DNA of 64,000 nt from contig PTFA01000028.1 of NCBI GenBank assembly GCA_003342895.1, positions 2,782,505-2,846,504 on the forward strand, in the 5' to 3' direction. Below are positions 9,853 to 21,800 of the stretch, one piece after another; position 1 is the first letter of the stretch; each line of letters opens with the position of its first letter. Position numbers and translations under genes: made by a program. Below the pieces are notes generated by a model. That model saw only the letters and a list, made by a program, of their open reading frames with translations. It was not told the DNA's origin and made no database searches. The DNA is from Casuarius casuarius (lineage: Eukaryota > Chordata > Aves > Casuariiformes > Casuariidae).

Positions 9853-12800
9853 GTAGGGACGGGGTGGCATGGGGCAGCGGTGGGACGGGGCGGAGCGGGG
9901 CGCGGGGCAGCCGGGGTCTCTCCGCAGAAACTGCCTCGGCCCTTAGGCCCCCCGGGGACTGGGCTGGGGCCTTGCTGCGGGGACGGCGCGCGGCGGCGGT
10001 GGCCGCGGCCACCTCCTTCCCCGGGCGCGGCCCGGCTGNNNNNNNNNNNNNNNNNNNNNNNNNNNNNNNNNNNNNNNNNNNNNNNNNNNNNNNNNNNNNN
10101 NNNNNNNNNNNNNNNNNNNNNNNNNNNNNNNNNNNNNNNNNNNNNNNNNNNNNNNNNNNNNNNNNNNNNNNNNNNNNNCGTCGCGCCGTGCCGCCGCCTC
10201 GCCCGGCGCCGCTGTGCGAGGGTCCGCGGGCGGGCAGCGGAGGAGGGCTGGCCGGGCGCCGGTGTCGAGGGAAGTGCCGGCTGCGAACCGGCGACCCTTT
10301 GCTAGGGGGGTCTCGTTCAACGTGGCTTCGGCTGAAGTCCGGCCTCTCTCCCTTAGGCTTCCCAAACAATGCAGTTGTTTGGGGGAAATAGCACTGACTG
10401 TGCTGTTCTGCGTTTGTAGCGTGCACGCACAAAACGGCGCCGCAGAACTCGATCCCTCTGTACCGAAATCGTGTTGCCGTCTGCGTGTCAGAAAATGCAG
10501 CCTGAGCACAGCCGGCTAGAGGAACAACAGACCTTCCAGTCTGCCTTAGGAACCTAATTTGTCAGCCGTCTTGGTAGAGAGGCATTTTTCAAATGAGTAG
10601 ATACGTTTCTATGGAGAAAAGCTTAAAATATGAATTTGAATTCTTATTCAGCCTCACATGAATTAAAACTTGAATTCATTGCAGATGCATCTGGACTGAA
10701 ACATTAAAATAAGTGTTCTTGTAATCATTAGGCAATTTACAGTTCTGCTGCTTTACTGTTTGTTTAGTTTTTAATATGCATCTCTACCAACTATCAAGGA
10801 AAATGTAAAAGTGAATATTTGACAAGACAGAAATAGGAAGAGGAGAAAATATTTTAGATCTGTCTGCTTTTTCTACATAAACAGCACATTCTCAGTGTTT
10901 AGAGGAAAATAATTTCACACATACAATATATTATTCTTAAAAATAAAGCATAGCACAACCCTGCTTTTTTCCTTTGTTGACAGCTTTACATTTAGCTTTG
11001 ACTTTTTATTTTAACTCTTCTTTTAGACAGAATATTAAAATTCAGTGAAACAAAATATTAGATTTGCTATCTCATATGAATCTTTCATTTGAAGCTTCTC
11101 TGTTGGAGAGGGTTATTAAACTAGTGTGAAGACTTTTTTATCTGTTGTAAAACAATAAATTATTTTAATATAAAAATTCACACTTTCATTCTAAAAGTTA
11201 ATATTTTCTACTAGGAATAAAGTAAAGTAACAGTTTTTATTCAGTTATCTCAAGTGAAATCAAACATTTTTCAATTTAAATGTGTTGTTTAACAAAACTT
11301 TGGTATATTCTTTTAGCTGTTTGTGTGGTCAGCTATGTTTTATGCTCGTAGTAAGTCAGTCATACTGTTAGATCAGTAAAGGCAGTGGGCCATGTCCATA
11401 CATTCTGTTGCCCTCTCTGCGTCTTCATAAATGCTACCAGCAAATATGAGATAGTAGACATGTACTCAAACCCCCCTCCCGTTCTCCCTTACTGCTCTAC
11501 AAAGTCTCTGCCTTACAGCTAGGTTGGCAAGACTCCTAGTGTGGGTTCAGCAAGGAGTGCCAAGACAAGGAGGTTTTCTTCTGTTAGCACAGTTCATCTA
11601 CCTCCAAAAATGTCTTAAAGTAAGAAAACAAGCATACTTGTCTTGCATGCCTTGCATTTATGACAAAGACACTAGACAAGGTCTGAAACTTGAAAATTTA
11701 ACAAAGAAACATCTGCAATACCATGGACAGGGTTTTCTTTTGTTTAGAAGTAAAATAAAAAGGAACAGGGATTGCTGCTTCCTTGTTGATGTGGGCAAAT
11801 ATTTTCCAAGAATAACTGTAGTGTCTAAATATGATGGTTTTTATGTCTGAAAGCAATGAGTTTCTACAGGTCCTGGGAACCAGACATAAATACAGGTTTG
11901 TGCATTTTGAGTCATTAGGTTTGTCCATTTTGGTCAGCCTTTCAGAATGGGTTATTGTTCAGAGTTGTTACTGTAGTACTTTTTAAGATATGGGATAAAA
12001 GCCCTTTTTATGCTTTGAAATATGGTGACAGAATTAAGGTAAAACTTAGAAGTTTGCTGTGGAAATACACTGAATGTGTGTAATGACTAGAAAATAAAAT
12101 AAAAAGAATCAATAAATAGAAGGAGAGATGGTATTGCACAGAACTTCAGAAGAATCGCGTCCTGTTTCTCACTTTTGCCTTGGCCTTCTAGGTAGCACTG
12201 GGCAAAACCTCCTGCTTTCTTATGTCAGTTTCCTCATCTATGAAATGGGGTACTTAGGCTCTATGAAGTATTGATGTGAAAATGAATCTACACAGTATAA
12301 TTAATATTTAGTTATACATGTATATGCTTTCATCAGTTTTCCCCTGAAATTGTGCATTGGAAATTGACCTCTGGACCTTCTGTTTTAGAAGATCCTTTAC
12401 TGATTCCATAACTCTCCATAATTGGTAGGAAAAGAGATCAGAAACTTGAGGGGCTTGTCTGATTTCTTAAGAAGAGCGGAGTGATATAGACATGAACGTG
12501 TATCTGTTTCTTGCGAACTGTTCTCTTTTAAGAACTTCCTAAAAAATACTCTCACGTAAACAAACAAATCTTAGTTTCTTAGTAGTAATAGCCTTGCAGT
12601 TTATCATTGCATATTTTCACACTGCGTTGCTTTCAAAAGTGTTTGAGTAGTTGCAGTTATTTTTGTAGGGAATGTAAGAAAAATGTGCTTTCTCTAAGAT
12701 GGTTTTGGACCTGTCAACTGTCAACTGCTTCTAAGAGGTCATTGAAAGATAAACAAAGCTATTTTCAGGACATGTAAAGTTGAAGTACACAGGCCTTTCT

Positions 12801-15800
12801 GTGACTTGAAAAATTTAGGGGTCTGCAAATACACGATATAGTTCAGCGCTCTAGAGCAGCGGTTTTCAAAGTCAGTAGGATACAGTTTTTGTGGTATCAA
12901 AAATTATGAACAAATAGTACAGACTATAAATGGCTTTGATTCTTCGGCTTTGATTCTTATGACTGAGTTTCAGGCATTCAAGTCACATGGCCAAACATTC
13001 CCAACTCCTAATTAGGATGTTGTCATAAAGCATTGGGTGCTTGCTGCTATGTATGTGCTATATCAAAGCAATGATGTAATTTAAAGGGAAGACTTTCATA
13101 AGTTATTTCCATTATATGTAATTAGGTTTTGTCACTTTGAGTACACTGATACTGGTACAGTAGAATAAAAAGCATTTATTATCATTGGCTTACTGCTTTC
13201 TTAGCACTGCTTAGGAAGTATTGCACAAGTTTTGATGTAAATTTGATTTTAAACTGATTGGTTGAACAGTGCAGGTGATACTGTTGTTATTGAAAACTTA
13301 TTAAACTGTATTAGGTTAACCAAAATAAGTCACTTCCAAGCTGATATATATTTCCTATTTTTTTAAATTAATTTGATAAAATAGTTAGAAGTTCTATGTA
13401 TAGCTGAAAACTGGTCTCTTCCTAATGCTGTGTGTGTTAACTCTGGAAATTTTGTGATCTAAAAATTTGTGTTTAAATTAGCTTTGACCTGTTCCCTTTA
13501 TTTTTTAATTACTTAATGTTACTTGTAGCTTTTAAGAGTATGGTTGTGAGGAAGATTGCTTTCTTTCCAGGAGCTTTTGTAACATGTAAGAACTGACCGT
13601 ATCCAGAGTTAACAGTCCAACAACTTTGTGAAGAGACTTATTCTAATAAATATAAGCCACATTCTCTTATGCGCTTATGTAATATGCTTGACATGGAGAC
13701 TTGTCATGCTTCCATCTGGACTTTCATTCATACATTTATGCAGGGCTACTTGTCTGTTTGGCATTTAGTTGGATGCTCAATTTCAGGAGAGCTGTTGTGC
13801 AGTATTTGTTGAGTCTCCTCCCTCTGTGCTTGTGCATTTCACATGGCTGGAAACTTTCCCTCTTTGTCCTGAAAATATTTTTAATTATCTACATTTACAG
13901 AAAAATATATATATGTCCTCCTCCATATACATAGAGCTTCTCTGGAGCTACCTTTAACTTATTGAAACTGGAAGAAAGAAATTGAAATTGTCGGGTCCCT
14001 TTTTAGACTTGCTCAAAGCTTCGAACTGAAGAAGATATTTGTGTTGCCTGGGCCATCAGGCAACTACTTTTTTATATTTTTAGATGTTCTCAATTTTTAT
14101 GGGTCTTCCAGAGACAAGGTAATTGAAAATTAACTACTGATAGCTAACTTTGAAAAACATAACACCGTAATATTTATCAGAAGAATATTTTCATATATAT
14201 AGTGTCCATGGTAAATTAAATAAACTCATTTTAAACAGTAGGAAGCAGTAATAGTTTAAACAACATGACAACAATATTTATCAGAGCATCTAAAATGAGT
14301 TTTATTTCAAGTTTACTTGGGGTTAGGTGACGTTCTATTGCTTTATTTCATTAAAATTTTACTCCTTTACGAGTGAATGAAAAAAAGTCAACAGTACGAA
14401 TGAGTAAACCATAACGAATAGTATATGTCTTCCAAAGCATGTAGGTAAAGAGGATTTTTATTATTAATATTTGTAACTTTCATTTTAGAAGTATAGGAAT
14501 GAACTCCCAATCTATCATTCTGTTACACTAACGCTTGTAAATTAATGGTTAAACAAGATAGGAACATGCAGTCTGTTGTTCTGTTACATTAATATTTGTA
14601 AATTAATAGTTAAATAAGGTATTTTGTAAGCTGTATTATTCAAGTCTTACAGTTGAAAAGCTGCATATAGTTTCAGAAAATACCTCATTTGAACTTTTTT
14701 AGGTTTGAATGCAGTTCTTCTGGTCATTTTTTTCACAGAAAGGGCATTTAGTCACAGATATCCTGTATTCCTCTTGTATTTTATGTTTTGTAGAATACAC
14801 TGCTGTTAAACATTGTTTTGCAATACAACCAAGTATTGCTTAGCTGTTTTAACTTTCAGAATCTCCTGATTTTGTTGTGGAGTGTTTAATCTTGTGCCTT
14901 GCTAATGAAAGGGGAGTTGTGCCCCCCCTCCCCCCCTCCATTAATGGATTGATTGTCTGCAGTTATTAGTTGGCATATTAGTTCAGCTCTGGAACTTTCT
15001 TGAAATGGACCAAATTTTGCTATTGAAAGGACTTTTATGCTAGAAGGATTATCTTTATTAGGATTCTTGCATGCATAGTATGTTGATTAGAGGTGTGGGT
15101 TTTTTCATACCCCTAACTGACATTGTAGTGTGGGCAGTACTTCTAAGTATAAAACTAGCTGTAGGACAGCTTCTCTGGAACTGAGCTAAACAAGAGGCAA
15201 AAGATAGAAATTTTTCTGTTCTTGAAGCAAGTAACTTTATTGCCTGTATTCATTCTCTTCTAGGCTTTTCCTTTTAGTGTACATGTAATGTTTAGCATTC
15301 ATCAAACAGGAGGGGCTCTTTTTTGGTCATATTTCACTAATATGTCATGTTTGCCATATGCAGTTGTAAGGTTGAAAACATGAATAACGGAGGCTAAATG
15401 TGATTTGTTTAACTCAAGTGACAACATTTAATATTTTGGGTTCAGCAATTTTTGTCACCTTGAAAAGATTTTCAGAATTACCCAGTGAGTTTTTAGTATG
15501 ACCAATAGCTATCTGTGACCTAAAACCTAGCGAGAAGTTTGAGAATTAGTTTGTGCTTGACAGACCATTAGATGCTGTGTATTTGTTCATTCCGGGGGAA
15601 TATAGGGAAATATGAATGAGTAATTTGGGTAATTTGAATGGTAATCTGGCTCCATTTTGGATAAAAAGGTTACTTTATAGTTGTGCTTTCAACACAGATG
15701 TAGAAAGCCATTTTAGGACAGCCTGGCTGGGGTTCTCCTGATCTTTATGGAATTGTTGTTTTTAGTAAATGGAGTAATGACCGAAACCATAAGAACAAGA

Positions 15801-18800
15801 ATTCATTAAAATATGCATACCTCCTGGGAGATTAATTTTGTTTTGCTTACTACTTCAATTTTTTTTATTAGTCTCCTGTTCAGTAAGGCTGTAAGGATAC
15901 ATCAAACCTAGGATTTGAAAATTAAATTTTGGAGATTAGTTTACTTCAAATGCTCATAAAATGAGAGCTAGATAGAGACCTAAACTTTTTATGGTTAAAA
16001 TCCTTGTAATTAAGTTGAAACAATATTTTGGAATGTTGCAGCTCTGGTACTTGCTTGCCCATTTCCTAGAGAATAATTTGTGGGCTTGGGAGGCTATTTT
16101 AAAAAAGGATTAAAGGCTATGACTTAAGTGATTTATTATAAAAAGTATAGTTTTCTCATTCTGTTCTATTCCTTCAGTGTAATGTGGTGATGTGATCATG
16201 TTTGGAAGGCTGAATAGTGGTGAAGGATGATCATGCATACTCAGCCACTACTAACATGGTTTGTAAAGCATAGGTTAAAATGATGGCAATTCACCTATTG
16301 TTGAATGTTTCCTACTTTGCTGAACTTGGTTAGGAAAAAACTATCTTTATTTGAACTTCTCTGGTCAGTCTTCTAAAGCTTGACCAAAATCAAAAGGTGT
16401 TTAAGTACATGTGCCTTTTAATGTCTCACCTGCTAAGTTTTGCTATCAAAACAGTGTTTGCAGCTGTCCTTTCTTCTCCCACTGACTAAATAAGCAGTAA
16501 ATATCTGACCGGTCATGGAGACTTTAGAGTAACCATAGTAATTAGGGAACATTTGTTTACATTAAGTAAAAAGAGGGTGTTATATAGAGAATATTAGCTT
16601 TTTGCACTAATACACATTAATGTTGAAAGGTTTTAGTCCAAAGTCGACAGAGCCTGTCCTTACACAACTTGATCAGAAACACGGGAGATAAATACTGCTA
16701 CAGATTCCCCCAAATTTCTGTTTACTATACCAAATATAGGCTTTAAATTCAGAGTTATCTTTATATGCAGAAACAAAAACTTATTCTTAAAAATTTTTAA
16801 AGTCTAATAAAAATAGTTTAGCAAAACAGGGAGTTCCTGTAATCTGTTTCCTGTTATGCACAAGTCATGGAAATACTGAATTCTGCCTTGACAGTTGCTG
16901 ACCGGGTTACTTTCATTTCCATGAGAAAATCATAGCAGTTAGTTTTTGGTGAAGGGAAATGGAAGGACTCTCTGCCCTCACTTTCTGTGATTGTAATTTA
17001 TTTTGTATGCAGAGTGGTCAGTAGTGTCTTTTTGTAGGCTTATTTAAATGAAGTGTTTACTTACGTTAGAAGTCTTTCCTCCTATGGCTTGCTGTCAGGA
17101 GGCACATACGTTACAGCTACTCTTACGCCATTGCCGAATGGTAGACCTCAACAACAACACCATCTTTGGAAAGGAGTTCTGTTAGTTCTAGGGAAAAAGG
17201 AGAAAACTGTTAATAGAATTCTGAGTAATTAAACGGAGACTATGTGGAGAGGGAACCACTTAAATTGTACATTCTCATACACAGTTTTACAGTTGTGTTT
17301 TGCAAAGTTATGATAGTGTCATCCTCAACATGACATTTTACCCTCAAAATGATATTCACAGAATGGTCTTTCAAACTGATCTGGAAATACATTGCGTATA
17401 ACCTCATAGAATATTATTCATGATGAAAAGGGTTCTCCTTTCTTCAAGATCTAGGCAACTGCTAGAGAAATCTGCATCTGACTTCTCTGGCTTTCTGTCA
17501 TAGCAGTCAATGGTAATTGCTTCTGAATGGGAGTGGAAGGTCTCAGTTCCCTCAGCTGTCTGCTGCATTTATTTATTTTTAAGTAGGCTAGTACTGGACT
17601 GTCAGTTACCCCAGCTATTGCTGTTGGCATCAGGAATTAGGGGATAAAAACACTTAACGAAGAAAAATTATCTTGACATACAGCTTCCATCTACAGAATT
17701 TTGCACAACATATTGGGGGGATGCTGAGGAAAAACAGCCAAAAAAAGAGCAGGCTTGTTTCCATATGTATGCATACAGAGTATATGTATTTTTTTTCTTA
17801 AATTCAGCCACCTTGTTTCTGCTTAGCCACAGCATATATCTCTGTCTTTATCCTAAATACAAAAACCTTAATTCTGATCAGTATATGAATATTTGAGTTA
17901 GTCTTCATAAAAATAACTACTAAATAAAGTGGTTGTGGATGGACTGCATAACTTTTCCTATGCAAAAAATGTCTGTTCTCTGCAGTGAGATATCATACCA
18001 TATTTGACGTAGTTAGGTATATATCTCCAGAGACTAGTGGAAAATGCATAATTTATAGAATTGTCATCAGGTTAATTATCAGAACTCTTGATCATGTAAC
18101 CTGTAAATAATTGAACAGTTAATGTGCAGTTTTGAAGTCTAAATGTGTGTATTTATAGGTGGAGCCTGATATTGGTACGATAGTCTGACACTTGGCATTC
18201 TAAATGAAAACAGGTTTTATAGCTGTGCCAAATTTAAACGACATAGTCTCTCAGTTCTGGGAGTCTTGCTGCTTTGTTTAAACCTTAATGTATCTTTCAC
18301 ATAATTTTTTGGATTAATAACTATTGATAATGTATAAAAGATGTGGCTTTCAGGGGATTTTTTTTAATTTGGAAAATATCTGTTCTGTTTCTCTGCTGTG
18401 CTTTCTGCTGTTGACATGAGGTCGACAGTGAGTAGGGCTGATTAGAAAACTTCACTTAAGTGGAAAAATTAGTATCTTTGCAGTAAATTTCACTTACAGT
18501 TAGGGAACAAGATGATGATGGGAATTGGTTGTTCTGAATCGTGCCATTTTGTAAAGCTATGCAAAGTTAGGTTTGTGATGGATTATCAGTCCTCAGGAAG
18601 ACTGCAGCCAGACACTGGGTCATGGCTATGCTACCCTTCCTGTATTTCTAAACAGGCAGGAAATTTATGGAGCTCCAGTATAGAAAAGATTAAAAGCTAC
18701 CCCATTATGAAAAGTCACTTTAAAAGTTTATAAGCAGTCTGCGTTCAGCACATTGTGTGCAATGTATTGGCTTAGGTAGAAGAAACACATTAAAGCCAGG

Positions 18801-21800
18801 GAAAGAGAGGACAGTTCATAAAGGAGCATTTTATTAATTTTTCTGGAAGAAATGCTTAACACTTACTGGCAAATGTTCATCTCTAGATTTGGGTGCAGTA
18901 ATAACTTTCAGAGTAGTTAAAGAAGAATTTAGTTTTATATCATAATTGAAAATATCGGTGAGGTCTTACAGAGTCATTCTGGCATTTCAGTAATGTGGTA
19001 ACATTCATCAGGGTTTGTATAGAGTAAATACAGAGAGTTAATAAGGCACCTATTACCGCAGTAGTGATGAAAATTATTCTGTGTCTCAAACTGTGAAGAA
19101 AGGTAGTTAGATATCACAGAAAGGGTGTTGTTTTCTTTTTGCAGAGATCTTATTTGTAATAAAAATAGATATGGCTTTCTCAAACATAATTTGTTAGTTA
19201 TTAGTTCTTTGTTGTATTCCCCACGTGCAGAGTATTTAAAAACTTGTTTGTAGACCACTGTGTTTGGTATCATTAATTGCTCCAAACAGCTTATTGAACT
19301 TTTACAGTTAGACTAGTACTTGAAATAGTAAGAATACATAACAAAAATAAGTTTGTGTTCTTATCCTTTTTTGTCAAACTTGTAAAATCCATATTCTGTA
19401 GGTATTTCTCTTTGCTGTATTTTAGTATACTCAGTTTACCTCTGCTAGTATTTTTCACAGACCTTTCTGTAATTGCAGTTATGCTAAACTGATCTGCATT
19501 TTAATGAACTTTCTCAGATTACAACTTACTGCAACCTTAGGAACATTCTTTTTATAGTTTTTTTTTTAATGCTTGGAACAAATAAAGCTAATAATTCTGG
19601 ATAGCAATCTGAATCCAATTGCCTTCATTCCTCTGTTATTTGTTAATTTGTTTGTGTGTGTATGTGGTATCCTTTAAGGGAGCTTCTTATGTTAATGGTA
19701 AGATTGCTGCATTACCTAATGTTCTTCACGTTTGACCTAAGTGGGGCTACTACTGTGGCTGCTGCCACGTTCTTCCATTCACCTGTAGCTGCTTTCACTT
19801 ACTTAGGTTGGCAGATCGCTGCCTGCCCCAAGCTTTCTGCCCCCACCTCTTCTGTTGTAGCAAGACAGCTGTTTGTGTCCTCATAGTGATCTGGATCACT
19901 GAACTTTATTTGCCACTTTATTTTTCAGCTGTATAAGTTCCCTGATCATGTGTACCTTGTGGCTGCATAAACAAGCAGTTTCAGAACAACAGGGACAGAA
20001 ATGATTGGCAGCATGTATGACCATATCCTCAGGCTCCTCTCACTGGAAATGTAGAGCTGCCATTGTGAGAAGTCCAGGATCCTACTTCCCATCTTTCCTT
20101 CCGTTCCACTCTGAACATATGCGCAGTTTTCCTGAGAGCAGTACCACTGTGTTGTTTGTAGCAGTGGCATTATGGATCTGAAGATTTTGTAAGGGAGGAG
20201 GGAAATAGGTAGATCAACAGAAAAACTCTCTCGTGTAGTAGCAGTGCTGTTATGCCATGCCTTGCCTTGCCTTCCTTTAATCCCCGTTGTTGCTTTCTCC
20301 TTTCTGCGGGAAGTGCAACATGGTGCCAAAGTGATAAGCTGGCCGAGCTCATTAACTGTTGTTCAGGACAGTGTCACAGTGTTAATGGTGAGATTTGCCT
20401 TACTGATTGGGAAAGTATTTTAAGTTTTAAAACCCAATTTAAGAACAAAGTTACCTGTGGAAAGGAAGAGATTAGTGGTTTTACCAATTTTACAAAAAAT
20501 AGAAGATCTGTGAAGTGTGAAGAACTGGGGAGGTGGGATATCAGATGATCCCAAAATTTGAATTTCACATTATTGGGAATAATGAAAGATATGAGAGAAT
20601 GGAAGGGGATGGCAATATTAAATGTTTTCAGTAAGAAGGGGAGTAAAAGAATAAAAGAGCTGAAGAAATCCAGAAAAGAAGTGGTTTTGAATATAGTCTA
20701 GAAATATATAACAGAAGAGTTGCCGTTAGGTTTGACAAAGAGGGTAGTAATGGCTAGTGAGGTAATTTTGGTTCCAGTGTTTTTATGTAAAGGATTATAG
20801 GGACTAACAGAGCTATTGGGGGTGGGAGAAAGGTTGAGGAATTAGAAATAACCATTCTGTTCATGAAGCATGAAACTTGATCACTTTTTAAAAGGCATAC
20901 ATTTTATACTTTGTTCTGTAATTGCTTTAACATGTTGTGTTTGATGATTCTACTTTTTTTTAAAATTAATCTTTAGGGGGAAAGGAACAATGGCTTTGAC
21001 GTCCTGTATCACAACATGAAACATGGACATTTGTCAACAAAAGAATTAGCAGACTTTATTAGAGAAAGGTAAGTATTTATCTTTGTTAATCCTGGCTCTA
21101 ACATACTGTTTGTGGTTTCTATTTAAAAGTTTATTGTTATGTGTTATGCAGTAACATGCAAAATATATATATTAAAAAGAGCAGTATAAAGTATCTCATG
21201 TCCTACAGGAATATCTAGGCTTGTTCCATTCACTAATAGCGACTAGTAACGATCAATTAATAACCAACTTCTAATTTGAAGGTTGATTTAAATAATAAAA
21301 GTAGAAAGCTAGAAATGTCAGATTAAGTGTTGCGCTGTTTATTTAAATTGGTCCCAGTTTTTCTTCATGTTTGGAAGAAAAAGAATAATTTCTGAAGTAG
21401 TAAAAATTATATCAGTCTTTCAATGTTTTTGACCAGAGATATAGAATTAGAGTGTTAACAGCTGCCAGGAAAATCTTAAAAAATGATGCCTTTGGATTAA
21501 GAGGGGAGAAGGTTATTTGCACATGGTGAAGAACTTTATAAATTGTTTGTAAGTGAGATTTGAAGTGTAATTGAGTTATTGTATTATACAACTTTCTTTG
21601 GTAAACATTTTAAAATAACATGCTTAATCCCCTTCTCTGAAAACTGGCTGTTCTGTTATGTTGGAAGTTTAGTAGATTCAGATACATGCTCCTCTGTCAA
21701 AGTTTCAGGTGGCAACTACGACTTTGTTTCCTGTTTTCGAAAGGAAATTCTTTGTGCTTGAGAAGTGTTACTGTGAAGGAGAAATAAAGACATCTGCCTG

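Larger units (their letters stand above)
9285..10480 (+). promoter_or_regulatory. FCHO2: CpG-island promoter of FCHO2
   Basis: Composition changes abruptly from AT-rich to very GC- and CpG-rich near 9285 and back near 10480, the only such block in the window. It spans exon 1 and the start of intron 1. It has GC boxes (for example around 9683 and 9706), NRF1-like palindromes at 9583-9666 and no evident TATA box. This matches a broad-type, housekeeping CpG-island promoter. The transcription start cannot be placed from sequence, but is probably within a few hundred bases upstream of the ATG at 9820. The island is interrupted by an assembly gap. Confidence 0.9.
9853..20976 (+). other. FCHO2: FCHO2 intron 1 (11.1 kb)
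   Basis: GT-AG intron, phase 0. Its first 0.6 kb is CpG island with an assembly gap and the rest is AT-rich. It holds a MIR-like remnant (about 12.16-12.30 kb), a diverged two-copy repeat at 14.52 kb, C-runs near 14.92 kb and a purine-rich stretch at about 20.58-20.85 kb. No further coding exon, RNA gene or young transposon was seen. Confidence 0.85.

Noticed and set aside
9356..10509. Long open frames on both strands through the CpG island (up to 358 codons)
   Set aside because: They run through the run of N and exist because GC-rich DNA has few stops. Composition is Arg/Pro/Gly/Ala only, with no family resemblance. Only the 33-nt exon 1 is supported.
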